In this document: piece by piece, positions 42,508 through 52,628 of the stretch
Numbering within the stretch: position 1 is the first letter of the stretch
Layout: each line of letters starts with the position of its first letter
Source: J095 sp964517605
GTDB lineage: Bacteria > Chloroflexota > Anaerolineae > 4572-78 > J111
Reading direction: 5' to 3'
NCBI GenBank assembly: GCA_964517605.1
Contig: CAZFCE010000024.1
Coordinates: 1-64,000, forward strand
DNA length: 64,000 nucleotides
The notes under the pieces: generated by a model
What the model saw: the letters and a program-made list of their open reading frames with translations, nothing else
What the model was told of the DNA's origin: nothing
Databases searched by the model: none
Translations under genes and position numbers: made by a program

Positions 42508-43602
42508 TTATCGCACAAAATTACCCAACGAGATGACCATCGCCAGTACAAATGCAATTGCCAGTAACGCCGCTATCACAATCATGATTGTTTTCAGGTT
42601 GGGCCAGCGGCTCTTTTTGGCCGAGGGAATCTGGCCAAAATAATCAAGCAACTGTTGGGCCAACACCGTGGCATCTTTCTGGCGGCGAGCCGGTTGCGGG
42701 TCAACCGCCAGAATGGCGATGTCGGCAACCATCTTCACATCTTCAACCCGGTTCATTTTGGTGAGCCGGTTGCGTTGCACATCGCGGTACACATCAAAAT
42801 CGCTTTGTAATTTGTAATCAAAGGCCGGTTCACCTACCAGCAACTCGTACAAAGTTAACCCCAGGCCAAAAACATCGGTGGTGTAATCGGGCCGGATTTT
42901 GGGGTTGTTGATGAGTTCCGGGGCGGTGTAGCCCGGCAACACAAAAAAAGGATACCAGTTGGCGTTGATGCCGGCGGCATCGCTGACCAGGCCCAAATCA
43001 AATAACAATACCCGTGGCACGTTGGGTTCGTCGTCAAAGCGCACCAGCACTCCATCGGGGCTAAGCCCAAAGTGATAAATGCCTTTGCTGTGCATAAAAG
43101 CCAGGGCATACGCCAGCCCAAGCACAATCCAGCACACGTGGTTAATCCACAACTGGGGATTTTCGGTGATAATATCGCGCAGGGGTTGGCCTTCAATAAA
43201 TTCAAACAGGTAGAAGTAGAGCAAATGGCCCTGCAACATAGTTTTGCCGTAGGCATCCAGCTTGATGGTAGTGCCGGCATACGGGGGCAGCAGGGTGGGC
43301 AAATATTTATTTTGGCTCTTTTTAAGCTGAATATCGCGTAAAAACTCGGCTTCGCGTTTGAGCCGTTCCTTGTTCTCGTTACCGGGATGAGCTATTTTTA
43401 GAAAAACCTTTTTCTTTTGGTGCGTGGCCTCGTACAGCACCGACGAGCGCAGCACAATCACCGGCTTGACAATTTCAATATCGCCCACCCATTCGCCATA
43501 GCCAAGAATACTGGGCGACATTTCCGCCGGGCAGTAGGTTTCTTGGCAATAAAGATTGTTATCGGGCGAGGTTCGGTTACATAATAAGCAAACTTGTTTC
43601 AT
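42508..43602 (-). CDS. membrane-anchored protein-kinase-like protein, probable pseudokinase
   Basis: A 364-residue protein with a Ser/Thr-kinase fold and a C-terminal transmembrane helix (about 338-358). The N-terminus has a possible zinc ribbon (Cys 5, 8, 19, 24). The ATP-binding Lys is kept (KVFLKI, K69). The catalytic HRDLKPEN motif reads HFGLSPDG (177-184), so the base Asp is Gly, the Lys is Ser and the Asn is Gly. The metal-binding DFG survives as DLG (202-204) and APE as APEL (227-230). It is most likely non-catalytic. In Firmicutes type VII systems the EssB/YukC core component is a membrane-anchored pseudokinase, so this may be its counterpart; that is inferred from fold and position. 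Confidence 0.8.
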   Translation of the reverse strand: MKQVCLLCNRTSPDNNLYCQETYCPAEMSPSILGYGEWVGDIEIVKPVIVLRSSVLYEATHQKKKVFLKIAHPGNENKERLKREAEFLRDIQLKKSQNKYLPTLLPPYAGTTIKLDAYGKTMLQGHLLYFYLFEFIEGQPLRDIITENPQLWINHVCWIVLGLAYALAFMHSKGIYHFGLSPDGVLVRFDDEPNVPRVLLFDLGLVSDAAGINANWYPFFVLPGYTAPELINNPKIRPDYTTDVFGLGLTLYELLVGEPAFDYKLQSDFDVYRDVQRNRLTKMNRVEDVKMVADIAILAVDPQPARRQKDATVLAQQLLDYFGQIPSAKKSRWPNLKTIMIVIAALLAIAFVLAMVISLGNFVR

Positions 43603-43608
43603 GGTTTA

Positions 43609-43681
43609 CCCCCAAAAGCCTGTTTATGACGCTCACCGGTAATCTTTTATTAACACTACCGTTATTTTGGGGGCGTGTCAA
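43609..43681 (-). promoter_or_regulatory. promoter and long inverted repeat in the divergent pseudokinase/ATPase intergenic region
   Basis: On the minus strand TTGACA (43681-43676), 17-bp spacer, TAGTGT (43658-43653) drives the pseudokinase gene. CCCCCAAAA (43609-43617) and its inverse TTTTGGGGG (43665-43673) flank the start region and could be paired binding sites for a regulator of both divergent genes. Confidence 0.5.
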
Positions 43682-43739
43682 GTTAAAAAATTTGGCCATA
43701 TTGTTATCCTCTTCTGTTTTGCGGTGAAGGATAAGGAGC

Positions 43740-46700
43740 GTGCAAATCCGTATGAACGAACCTGTTTACATTGATCGTCCCCCTCGCATCCAGCCGGAAC
43801 TGCCCTTTGACCAAATTGAAATCCCGGCCCCGCCCGACAAACCGCAAGAAGGTAACGCCCGGCTGGTGCAGGTAGGGCTGCCGCTGGTTACAATCATCGG
43901 TTATATTTTGATTGGCACGTTGGGCGGCGGCGGGGGCAACCCCATGTTTATGCTGCCAATGGCCCTGTCGGTGGTTGCTTCGGTGGCCTTTTCCGTGTAC
44001 AGCTTTCGCAAAGAAAAGCTGCGCCAGGCCGAGGTTGAACAGGCTTACTCCGACCGGCTGGTTGAACTCACCAAAGAGATGAACATTTACCACGATACGC
44101 AGCGCCGCTTTTACCGCTACAACTACCCGGATCGCGCCGCTGTTTTTAGAGTGGTTAACAACGCCCGCGTTGAGGTTGAAAAAACCGAGCGCACCCTCCG
44201 CGCCGAAGCCCGCCTGTGGGAACGGCGCGTTTCCGATGACGATTTTGGCGTAATCCGGCTGGGCATGGGCACGCTGCCTTCTACCGTTACCTACGTGCTT
44301 ACCAAAGTAGAAAACTTTGAGGACCCGCAGGTGCGCGAGGCCATGAAACTGGACGAGGACTCGCGCTTTGTGCCCGATATTCCGGTTATCATCTCGCTGC
44401 GCACCCCCTACAAGGACAAAAAGAAAGAGGACGAAGAAGCCAGCGACGACCAGGAAAAAAAAGAGGAAAAAGAAACCCTGGCCAGCCTCACCCCGGTAAC
44501 GCACGCGCTGGGCATTGCCGGCGAGCCGGCGGCGGTGTACACCTACACCCGCGCCATGCTGGCCCATTACGTGGTGTTCCACGCCCCCGGCGACGCCAAA
44601 CTATACGTGCTGGCCACCAACAAAAAAGAATGGGCCTGGACGGAGAATTTACCGCACAGCCAAAAAGATGATCTGAGCCAGTACCTCTGCTTTGTGGAAG
44701 AAACCAAAGAAGAGCAGGAAATAAACTTTTTTGGCGAGGACGAAGAAGGCGCGCTGGGGCAATATCTGGAAGGCATCCGCAAAATTTTGGCCCAGCGCAA
44801 AATCCGGCTGCAAGAGCGCAACGAAAACTCCGGCGGGGTAGACCCCACCCTGCCTTTTTTACTGCTGGTGGTTGATTTGCTCGATACCACCTACAACCCC
44901 AACTCGCCGCTAAAATCGCTGGAATCCGACGCCGCCATCTCGATTATGCTGGAAGAAGGGGCGCAACTGGGCGCAACGGTGGTCTTTTTGGTGCCGGAAC
45001 GCAGCAAAGTGCCCGGCGGCTGCATTTCGGTGATTGAAATTGAAAGAACCACCCCGGCCACCAACAGTAAAATTGAGCAGGTGCAAAAGCTCCACTTCCG
45101 GTACGCCGAGGTGGGCGTTAATACCTTCCGCTACGTAGGCGAGGCCGATTTGGTGGCTCGGCCCGAAGAAATGCTGTTCCTCACCGGCCAGTTGGCCCAA
45201 CTGCGCCTCCGCGAAAGTTTTGGAGCCAACCTCACCCGCGCCGTGCCTTTCCTCGATTTGATGGGCTACCGCTCCGTTAAAGAATTGCAGGACGACGCCT
45301 GGGCCAAGTGGCAGGACAGCATCAAGCCCAAATACGCCAACTGGCTGCGCTGCAAAATCGGGATGATGTCGGGCAACAAGCCGCGCACGATGGTCTTTTC
45401 ATCCAAACGCGATGGCGTGCATGGCATGGTGGCCGGCAGCACCGGCTCCGGTAAATCCGAGCTGCTCATCTCGCTCATTTCGGGCATGGCCATCACTTAC
45501 GACCCCACCGTGCTCAACTTTGTGCTGGTGGATTACAAAGGCGGCGGCGCGTTCAAGGGTTTTGAGGAGTTGCCCCACTGCGTGGATATTGTCACCAACC
45601 TGGCCGCCGACGGCGTTACCCGCATGTTCACCGCCATTCAATCAGAGATGATGCGGCGGCAGGCGCTCAATGTTGAAACCGGCACCAAAAACATTGTGGA
45701 TTACCGCCAAAAAGGGCTGCACCAAACCCACCATCCCTACCCGTACCTGTTTATCATTATTGATGAATTTGCCGAAATGATTGCCGACCGGGCCGAATTT
45801 AAAGGCCAGCTTGAAAGCATTACCCGCGTGGGCCGGGCGCAGGGCGTGTCGCTGATTTTGGCGGCGCAGCGCCCCAGCGGCGTCACCGACCAGATGCGCT
45901 CTAATATCAAATTCCGCATTTGTTTGCGCGTGGAAACCCCCGGCGAAAGCCGCGAAATGCTGCGCCGCTCCGAGGCCGCCTTTTTGCCCAGCGACATCCC
46001 CGGACGCGGCTATTTGCAGGTGGGCAACGACGAAATCGAGTTGATGCAGGTGGCCTACACCGGCGACAAAGTGACTGATCCCAATCGCGGCCCGCAGGCC
46101 AAAGTCATCTGGCCCGACCGGGGCGACACCTACGATGTTTCGCAGGATCAGGAGCCGCCGGAACTGTACAAGTACATTGTGACCATGCTCGATAAAATGG
46201 CCAAAGAGCATGGCATTGAAAAACAGCGCGCGCCGTGGCCCGATTTTTTGCCCAAACGGCTGTCGCTTTCGGAATTGCTGGTATCGCCCGACCAAACCAT
46301 CCCCGCCGTTACCTCCGCCGAATACCTGGCCGAAGTAGACCGGATTATGCTGGGTCAGGAGCCGGACGAAACGCTCACCCTCAACCCGTCGCTGAACAAG
46401 TGGCTCAACGGCGAAACCGGCTGGCTGCCCCGGCTGAATTGGGAGCACTACGCCATGCGCCCCACTGTGGGGCTGGTAGATAATCCCTACGCCGCCAAGC
46501 AAATGCCGCTGGTGATTGACCTGCCGCGCGGCCACGTGGCCGTTTTTGGTGCGTCCGGCTGGGGCAAAACCACTTTCATTCGCACGCTGGTGGTGAGTTT
46601 GGCCGCCACGCATTCGCCTAACCATGTGCATATGTACCTGCTGGATTTGGGCGGACGCAACCTGGGCGTGCTGGCCGACCTGCCGCACGTGGGCGCGGTC

Positions 46701-49700
46701 ATCATCCCCGATGCTGAAGGTTACGAGGAGCGGGTGGAACAACTGCTGCGCGAACTGGACGATATGGTTGAGCAGCGCAAAACCATCCTCAACAACGCCG
46801 GCCTGCCCGACCTGTACAAATACAACGACGCCTACCCCAACGACCCGCTGCCGGCCATTTTGGTGGCGATTGACAACTTTATTGAGTTCCGCGAAACGTT
46901 TGGCGGCGACGCCGAAGCCGACGTAGAAACAGTGTTTGATAAATTTGTCGGCCTGGCCCGGCAAGCCAAACCCTACGGCATCCATTTTGTGATTACCGCC
47001 AACGAACTGGGCATTTTATCCAGCCAGTTGCAAAGCCTGTTCACCGAGCGGCTCACGCTGAAGCTGGCCGATCCCACCGAATACCGCATGATTGTGGGCG
47101 GCCACGTGCCGGATATTGGCGATGTGCCGGGTCGGGGGTACACCAAAATTGGCCATTTGCCGCTTAGCCTGCAAGTGGCGGTGCCGATTGACCTGCGCCG
47201 CGACGGGCGCGATGGGCAATCCAACGAGAACAAGGAGTTGGAGCAATACGCCCAAAGTATGCAGGATTTCATTGCCGGCAGCGGCTTCCAGTACCGCCAC
47301 CCGGTGCGGGTGGACGCGCTGCCGCGCTCGATTTTGTTCAAACAAATTCTGGCGCGCGGGTTTGAACTGGAACTCAACGAAACGTTTGTGCCGCAGTTAA
47401 AACTCCGCGCCGCCCAAAACTGGCGCGATAGCCTTAACCCCGATTTGGCCGACTGGCTCAAAGTGACCATCGGCGTGATTTCCGGCAACCGCCTGCGCGA
47501 AATGCACTTTGAGGCCAAACGCGACGGCGTGCACGGCCTCATCGCCGGCGGCACCGGCTCCGGCAAATCCGAGTTGCTGATGACGCTGATTGTCGGGCTG
47601 GCCCTCAACTATGACCCCAGCGTGCTCAATTTTGTGCTGGTGGATTACAAAGGCGGCGGCGCGTTCCAGCCTTTCCGCGATTTGCCGCACTGCGTGGACA
47701 TTATCACCAACCTCAATAAATCGGCGGTCAAACGCTTTTTTACCGCCATTAACGCCGAAATGCAGCGCCGCCAAAAGCTCAACGCCGATACCGCCACCAA
47801 GGATATTGTGGAATACCGGGCCAAAGGGCTGCACCTCAGCAAAGAACCGTACCCGCACCTGTACATCATCATTGATGAATACGCCGAGATGATTACCGAT
47901 AACCCGGAATTTAAAGACGAGCTGGACAGCATTACCCGCGTGGGCCGGGCGCAGGGCGTTAACCTGCTGCTGGCGGCGCAGCGCCCCACCGGCGTTAGCG
48001 ACCAGATGCGGGCCAACATCAAGTTCCGCATTTGTTTGCGGGTTGAGCAGGTAGATACCAGCCGCGAAATGCTGCGCCGCTCCGACGCCGCCTTTTTACC
48101 CAACGGCATGCCGGGCCGTGGCTATTTGCAGGTGGGCAACGAAAACATTGAGCTAATCCAGGTGGCCTACACCGGCGAAAATTACGAGTACGCCGAGGTG
48201 CACGAGGGCGGTCGCCACCCTAAATTTTACGATGTGGTGGTGAACCTGTGCAACGAACTGCTGCAAGGCGAAGCCCCGCGCACGCCGTGGCCGCCCTTTT
48301 TGCCCACCAAAATGACCCTCTCCAGCCGGCTGGTTGAGGCCTACATGGACAGGGAGTACGAACCGCTGATGGGCCTGGGCCGCCACTCGCGCCCCAATTG
48401 CCTTAACCCGTTTGTGCAGGACTGGTTTGCCAACAAGGTGGCTTGGCCCGGCATGAACTGGAACAAAACCGCCATGCGGGCCATTGTTGGCCTGCTGGAC
48501 GACCCCTACAACGCCCGCCAGATGCCGCTGGTGGTTGATTTAACCAAAGGCCACGTGGTGCTGTTTGGCGCGTCGGGGTGGGGCAAAACCACCTTTATGC
48601 GCTCGCTGGTGGTGAGTTTGGCCGCCACCCACTCGCCCGCCGAGTTTCACGCCCACATCCTCGATTTGGGCGGGCGCAACCTGGAAGTGCTACGCGCCCT
48701 GCCGCACGTGGGCACCATCATCATGCCGGATGAGCGCGGCTACGAGGAGCGGGTGCAGCAAATTCTGCGCGAGTTGAACGACATCATTGACGAGCGCAAA
48801 CGGTTGTTCAGCGATGCCGGCGCTTCAACGTTGTACGAGTACAACATCGGCCACCCGCAAAAAATCGAGCCGGCCATCCTGTTTATTATTGACAACTTTG
48901 CCGAGTTCATTGAAACCTTTGGCGAAGGAGCCAAACAGGACAGCGAAAACAACCTGTTGGAAGCCTTTATCTTTTTGGTGCGGCAGGCCAAAGCTTATGG
49001 CCTGCATTTTGTAATTTCGGCGGGCCGCCTTAACGAACTGTCGGGCAAGTTGTACAGCCTGTTCACCGAGCGCTTCACCCTGCGCCTGTCCGATTCTGGC
49101 GATTACCGGGCCATTGTCGGCGGCACCGTGGCTGATATTGATGAAATTCCGGGCCGGGGCTACGTGAAGTCGGGCCGCCAGCCGCTGGAATTTCAGATTG
49201 CCTACGGCGTGGGCGAGGTTGATGTGCAGCAGGGGCAGGTAAAGGGCGAAATGCACGAAATTCGGCGGCTGGGCGAGCTGATGGATGTGTTGGGACAAGA
49301 CGCTTGGCAGGGCCGCGAGCCGCTGCGTATTGACGCGCTGCCCAAATCGTCCTCGTACCGACAGGTGTTGAGTGAGATTTTTGGCATCAATGCCGAAAAA
49401 GGCTTTTTGGATGAACTGAAAAACGCCATCAGTAACAAATGGGCCAAAACCGGCTCCGCCGAAAGCGCGGACTGGCTATCGGGGCCGCTGGGCATCACCT
49501 CCGGCAACCGCAAACGGACGATGCACCTGTCGGCCAAAACCGACGGCGTGCACGGGATGATTGCCGGTGGCACCGGCTCCGGTAAATCGGAATTGCTGAT
49601 GACGCTGATTGTGGGGCTGGCGGCTTACCAATCGCCCGATATTCTCAACTTTGTGTTGGTGGATTACAAGGGCGGCGGCGCGTTCCAGCCCTTCCGCAAA

Positions 49701-52529
49701 CTGCCGCACTGCGTGGATATTGTCACCAACCTCAACAAAGCGGCGGTGGCCCGCATGTTCACCGCCATTAACGCCGAAATCCGGCGGCGGCAGGCGCTCA
49801 ACGCCGAAACCGGCACCAAAGATATTGTGGAATACCGGGCCAAAGGGTTGCACCTCAGCCGCGAGCCGTACCCGCACCTGTTTGTCATTATTGACGAATA
49901 CGCCGAGATGATTGACGACAACCCCGAATACCGGGCCGAACTGGAAAGCATTACCCGCGTGGGCCGGGCGCAGGGCGTCAATTTGGTGCTGGCCTCGCAG
50001 CGGCCCAAAGGCGTCAGCGACCAGATGCGGGCTAACATCAAGTTTCGCATTTGTTTGCGGGTGGAGCAGGTGGATACCAGCCGCGAAATGCTGCGCGCGC
50101 CCGACGCCGCCTATTTGCCCAACGGCATGCCGGGGCGCGGCTACATTCAGATTGGCAACGAAAACCTGGAGCTGATTCAGGTGTCGTACACCGGCGAAAA
50201 CCAGCCCGATGACCGCGAACCGGCGGCGTTGTGGCCGGAGCGTCCCCCGGCGGCGCAGGTTGGCGAGGAAGTGCCCAAGTTGTTTGATGCCGTGGTAATG
50301 CTCACCTCGGAGTTGGTGGGCGGGCAGATGGCTCCCAAACCGTGGCCCAACTTTTTGCCCACCCAGTTCAGCCTGCAATCGCCTATTGCCGATCCGCAGA
50401 AGAACCGCAGCTTTGTGCTGGTGCCCGCCATAACCGATTGGCTCAATGGCGATACCGCCAACCTGTGGCCCGGCGTTGACTGGCGCAAAACGGCCATGCG
50501 CCCGGTGCTGGGGTTGCTGGATAATCCCGCCGAAGCCCAGCAAATTCCGCTGGCGTTTGATTTTAGCCGCAACCACCTGATTGTGATGGGCGATTCCGGC
50601 TGGGGCAAAACCTCGTTTTTGCGCTCGCTGCTGGTCAGTTTGGCCGCCACTCACTCGCCCGATGAGTTCCACGCCTACGTGCTGGATTTGGGCGGGCGCA
50701 ACTTCCGCAGTTTGGAAGAGTTGCCGCACCTCGGCACGGTTATCTACGCCGATGAAGAAACCTACGAGGAGCGGTTGCAACGGCTGCTGGCCAAACTGGA
50801 GAAAATGGTAGATGACCGCCAGCAGATTTTTAGCAACGCCGACGCCGCCAGCCTGTACGATTATAACGAACGCTACCCGGAACAATCGCTGCCGGCGGTG
50901 CTGGTGCTGATTGACAACTTTGCCGATTTGCAGGAAAACTACGAAATGCTGGTAGAAAGCACGCTGCTGCCGCTCATTCGCCGCTCGTTGAGCATGGGCG
51001 TGTCGTTTGTGGTTACGGCCAACATTCCCAACAACCTGCCCAGCAAACTGTACAACCTGTTTGGCGAACGCATCACCTTTAAACAGGGCAACCTGGACCG
51101 GTACATGGATATTGTGGGGCGCGGTGCCATTGAAATTGATGATATTCCGGGGCGCGGTTACATTCGGGTGGGCCGCCAGCCGTTGCTGTTCCACATGGCT
51201 TTGCCGGTGGGTCTGTTTAACCCGGAAGATGGCCGCGATACCCGGCCCGAAGCGGACGAAATCCGCCTGATGGCCAAACACATGCGCGAGCAACTGGACA
51301 CGCTCGCCTGGCGCACCCACCCCGACCCGGTAAAAACCCTGCCCGAAGTGGTGCCGCTGCAAGAAATGCTCGATGAGGCCGGCCCGGTGCGCCCGCAGCG
51401 CGTTCAGGCGGTGTTGGGGCAGGATGCCAGCCTGCGCCCGGCCCTGTTTGACCTGGCCCGGATGGGGCCGCACTTTGCCGTGGTTGGCCCGCCGCTATCG
51501 GGCAAAACTACGGTGCTGTACAACTGGGTGCTATCGCTGGCGTGGCGTTACCCGCCCCGGCAGGTAAAAATGGTGCTGGTTGATTTTCAGCGCAAATTTG
51601 TGGAATACGATGGTCAGCACCGGCTGGACGAACTGCCGCACGTGCTGGCGGCCATCTCTGAGGCGGAGCAAATGGAGGCGCTGCTGGCCAACCTCAAAAC
51701 CGAATGCGAGGCGATGGCAGCGCAGGGCGATTATGAGTTGTTCATCATCATTGATAATTACGATGATCTGGCCGAGGAGATTGAACGCATCCGCGATTTG
51801 CCGCGTGATTTGGCCGGTTTGGCCCGTCGGTTTGGCCGCGATGGCCTGCACTTTGTTATTGCCGGGGCGCTCGATAGTGGCATTAACGAATTGCGGCGGC
51901 GAGTGCAAGCCTCTAACTACGGCATCGGCCTGCGCACGGCGCAATCGGTAGAAACGTTACGGGTGGGCCGCACCCCGTCCGAGGTGCGCGGCAAAGAGGT
52001 GCAAATTGGGCGCGGCTTCATTGTAAAATCCGGCCAACCCACCATGATTCAGGTGGCCACGCCGTATGTGAGCAAAGGCATGGCTGTGGCCGAAGCCGGC
52101 GCGGACGAAGCGCCCGTGTCGCAGGCGCTGGATTACTGGGTGGAGAAAATCAAAACCCGTTACCCCGACCAACCAACAGCGTGGGCTGCGCCGGTGGCTG
52201 GGGGTGCAACCGGCGGCGGGCCGGGGGCGGCTGCGCCGCAAAGCGAAAAATCGGCGCGGTTGATGGGGTTGCTCCAGCGCGGCCTGCGCCACGAACTGGC
52301 TCGCGTGGAAGAAGGCCAGCCCGCCGATAATCTGGTGGCGGCCAAACTGGTGCAGTTGGACATGGCCAGTTGGAACAACGAAGAAAAGCTGATGGCGCTG
52401 CTGCGGGAGATGTGGGTTAACCAAAAACGCGCCAGCGGCCTGCCGGAAGACATGATCAAACTAACGCTTGATGTTATGGATGACGAATCGATTTTGCTGG
52501 ACGTGGCGGCGGCCCTGCCGCAAGAATAA
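43740..52529 (+). CDS. eccC: giant FtsK/SpoIIIE-family secretion ATPase (EccC/EssC-like) with seven P-loop domains
   Basis: A membrane ATPase of 2929 residues, about twice usual EccC/EssC length. Two helices (about 44-61, 69-89) are followed by a domain of about 450 residues, then seven P-loops: GSTGSGKS (K572), GASGWGKT (K943), GGTGSGKS (K1276), GASGWGKT (K1616), GGTGSGKS (K1949), GDSGWGKT (K2290) and GPPLSGKT (K2589). Domains 1, 3 and 5 keep a Walker B with DE (IIIDEFAEM, IIIDEYAEM, VIIDEYAEM) and an RVGRAQGV segment. Domains 2, 4, 6 and 7 have DN instead. Lysine spacing shows a two-domain module of 673-704 residues repeated three times. It presumably drives WXG100 export. The start is GTG with GAAGG nine bases upstream; ATG at 43752 is an alternative. 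Confidence 0.93.
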   Translation: MQIRMNEPVYIDRPPRIQPELPFDQIEIPAPPDKPQEGNARLVQVGLPLVTIIGYILIGTLGGGGGNPMFMLPMALSVVASVAFSVYSFRKEKLRQAEVEQAYSDRLVELTKEMNIYHDTQRRFYRYNYPDRAAVFRVVNNARVEVEKTERTLRAEARLWERRVSDDDFGVIRLGMGTLPSTVTYVLTKVENFEDPQVREAMKLDEDSRFVPDIPVIISLRTPYKDKKKEDEEASDDQEKKEEKETLASLTPVTHALGIAGEPAAVYTYTRAMLAHYVVFHAPGDAKLYVLATNKKEWAWTENLPHSQKDDLSQYLCFVEETKEEQEINFFGEDEEGALGQYLEGIRKILAQRKIRLQERNENSGGVDPTLPFLLLVVDLLDTTYNPNSPLKSLESDAAISIMLEEGAQLGATVVFLVPERSKVPGGCISVIEIERTTPATNSKIEQVQKLHFRYAEVGVNTFRYVGEADLVARPEEMLFLTGQLAQLRLRESFGANLTRAVPFLDLMGYRSVKELQDDAWAKWQDSIKPKYANWLRCKIGMMSGNKPRTMVFSSKRDGVHGMVAGSTGSGKSELLISLISGMAITYDPTVLNFVLVDYKGGGAFKGFEELPHCVDIVTNLAADGVTRMFTAIQSEMMRRQALNVETGTKNIVDYRQKGLHQTHHPYPYLFIIIDEFAEMIADRAEFKGQLESITRVGRAQGVSLILAAQRPSGVTDQMRSNIKFRICLRVETPGESREMLRRSEAAFLPSDIPGRGYLQVGNDEIELMQVAYTGDKVTDPNRGPQAKVIWPDRGDTYDVSQDQEPPELYKYIVTMLDKMAKEHGIEKQRAPWPDFLPKRLSLSELLVSPDQTIPAVTSAEYLAEVDRIMLGQEPDETLTLNPSLNKWLNGETGWLPRLNWEHYAMRPTVGLVDNPYAAKQMPLVIDLPRGHVAVFGASGWGKTTFIRTLVVSLAATHSPNHVHMYLLDLGGRNLGVLADLPHVGAVIIPDAEGYEERVEQLLRELDDMVEQRKTILNNAGLPDLYKYNDAYPNDPLPAILVAIDNFIEFRETFGGDAEADVETVFDKFVGLARQAKPYGIHFVITANELGILSSQLQSLFTERLTLKLADPTEYRMIVGGHVPDIGDVPGRGYTKIGHLPLSLQVAVPIDLRRDGRDGQSNENKELEQYAQSMQDFIAGSGFQYRHPVRVDALPRSILFKQILARGFELELNETFVPQLKLRAAQNWRDSLNPDLADWLKVTIGVISGNRLREMHFEAKRDGVHGLIAGGTGSGKSELLMTLIVGLALNYDPSVLNFVLVDYKGGGAFQPFRDLPHCVDIITNLNKSAVKRFFTAINAEMQRRQKLNADTATKDIVEYRAKGLHLSKEPYPHLYIIIDEYAEMITDNPEFKDELDSITRVGRAQGVNLLLAAQRPTGVSDQMRANIKFRICLRVEQVDTSREMLRRSDAAFLPNGMPGRGYLQVGNENIELIQVAYTGENYEYAEVHEGGRHPKFYDVVVNLCNELLQGEAPRTPWPPFLPTKMTLSSRLVEAYMDREYEPLMGLGRHSRPNCLNPFVQDWFANKVAWPGMNWNKTAMRAIVGLLDDPYNARQMPLVVDLTKGHVVLFGASGWGKTTFMRSLVVSLAATHSPAEFHAHILDLGGRNLEVLRALPHVGTIIMPDERGYEERVQQILRELNDIIDERKRLFSDAGASTLYEYNIGHPQKIEPAILFIIDNFAEFIETFGEGAKQDSENNLLEAFIFLVRQAKAYGLHFVISAGRLNELSGKLYSLFTERFTLRLSDSGDYRAIVGGTVADIDEIPGRGYVKSGRQPLEFQIAYGVGEVDVQQGQVKGEMHEIRRLGELMDVLGQDAWQGREPLRIDALPKSSSYRQVLSEIFGINAEKGFLDELKNAISNKWAKTGSAESADWLSGPLGITSGNRKRTMHLSAKTDGVHGMIAGGTGSGKSELLMTLIVGLAAYQSPDILNFVLVDYKGGGAFQPFRKLPHCVDIVTNLNKAAVARMFTAINAEIRRRQALNAETGTKDIVEYRAKGLHLSREPYPHLFVIIDEYAEMIDDNPEYRAELESITRVGRAQGVNLVLASQRPKGVSDQMRANIKFRICLRVEQVDTSREMLRAPDAAYLPNGMPGRGYIQIGNENLELIQVSYTGENQPDDREPAALWPERPPAAQVGEEVPKLFDAVVMLTSELVGGQMAPKPWPNFLPTQFSLQSPIADPQKNRSFVLVPAITDWLNGDTANLWPGVDWRKTAMRPVLGLLDNPAEAQQIPLAFDFSRNHLIVMGDSGWGKTSFLRSLLVSLAATHSPDEFHAYVLDLGGRNFRSLEELPHLGTVIYADEETYEERLQRLLAKLEKMVDDRQQIFSNADAASLYDYNERYPEQSLPAVLVLIDNFADLQENYEMLVESTLLPLIRRSLSMGVSFVVTANIPNNLPSKLYNLFGERITFKQGNLDRYMDIVGRGAIEIDDIPGRGYIRVGRQPLLFHMALPVGLFNPEDGRDTRPEADEIRLMAKHMREQLDTLAWRTHPDPVKTLPEVVPLQEMLDEAGPVRPQRVQAVLGQDASLRPALFDLARMGPHFAVVGPPLSGKTTVLYNWVLSLAWRYPPRQVKMVLVDFQRKFVEYDGQHRLDELPHVLAAISEAEQMEALLANLKTECEAMAAQGDYELFIIIDNYDDLAEEIERIRDLPRDLAGLARRFGRDGLHFVIAGALDSGINELRRRVQASNYGIGLRTAQSVETLRVGRTPSEVRGKEVQIGRGFIVKSGQPTMIQVATPYVSKGMAVAEAGADEAPVSQALDYWVEKIKTRYPDQPTAWAAPVAGGATGGGPGAAAPQSEKSARLMGLLQRGLRHELARVEEGQPADNLVAAKLVQLDMASWNNEEKLMALLREMWVNQKRASGLPEDMIKLTLDVMDDESILLDVAAALPQE

Positions 52530-52532
52530 ATT

Positions 52533-52559
52533 GCAGGTTACATATCAAATGTAACCTGC
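52533..52559 (+). repeat. 11-bp stem-loop after the ATPase gene
   Basis: Perfect arms 52533-52543 and 52549-52559 around a 5-nt loop, four bases after the ATPase stop codon and without a T-run. It may protect the very long upstream message or cut expression of the genes behind it. Confidence 0.6.
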
Positions 52560-52628
52560 GCAGGCAATAAAATCTCAGGGGCAACCCGTGTGGTGGCCCG
52601 GCGCTAAAAGGTTTACAAGGAGAATCCT

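Noticed and set aside
45400..50140. Repeated DNA blocks considered as a CRISPR array or mobile element
   Set aside because: The repeats lie in one continuous coding frame and correspond to homologous ATPase domains about 2.0 kb apart, not to spaced short repeats.
49476..51473. 665-codon open frame opposite the secretion ATPase
   Set aside because: It is a shadow of the strong codon bias and repeats of the ATPase gene; composition is abnormal (Gln, His, Gly, Arg) and no start signal is seen.
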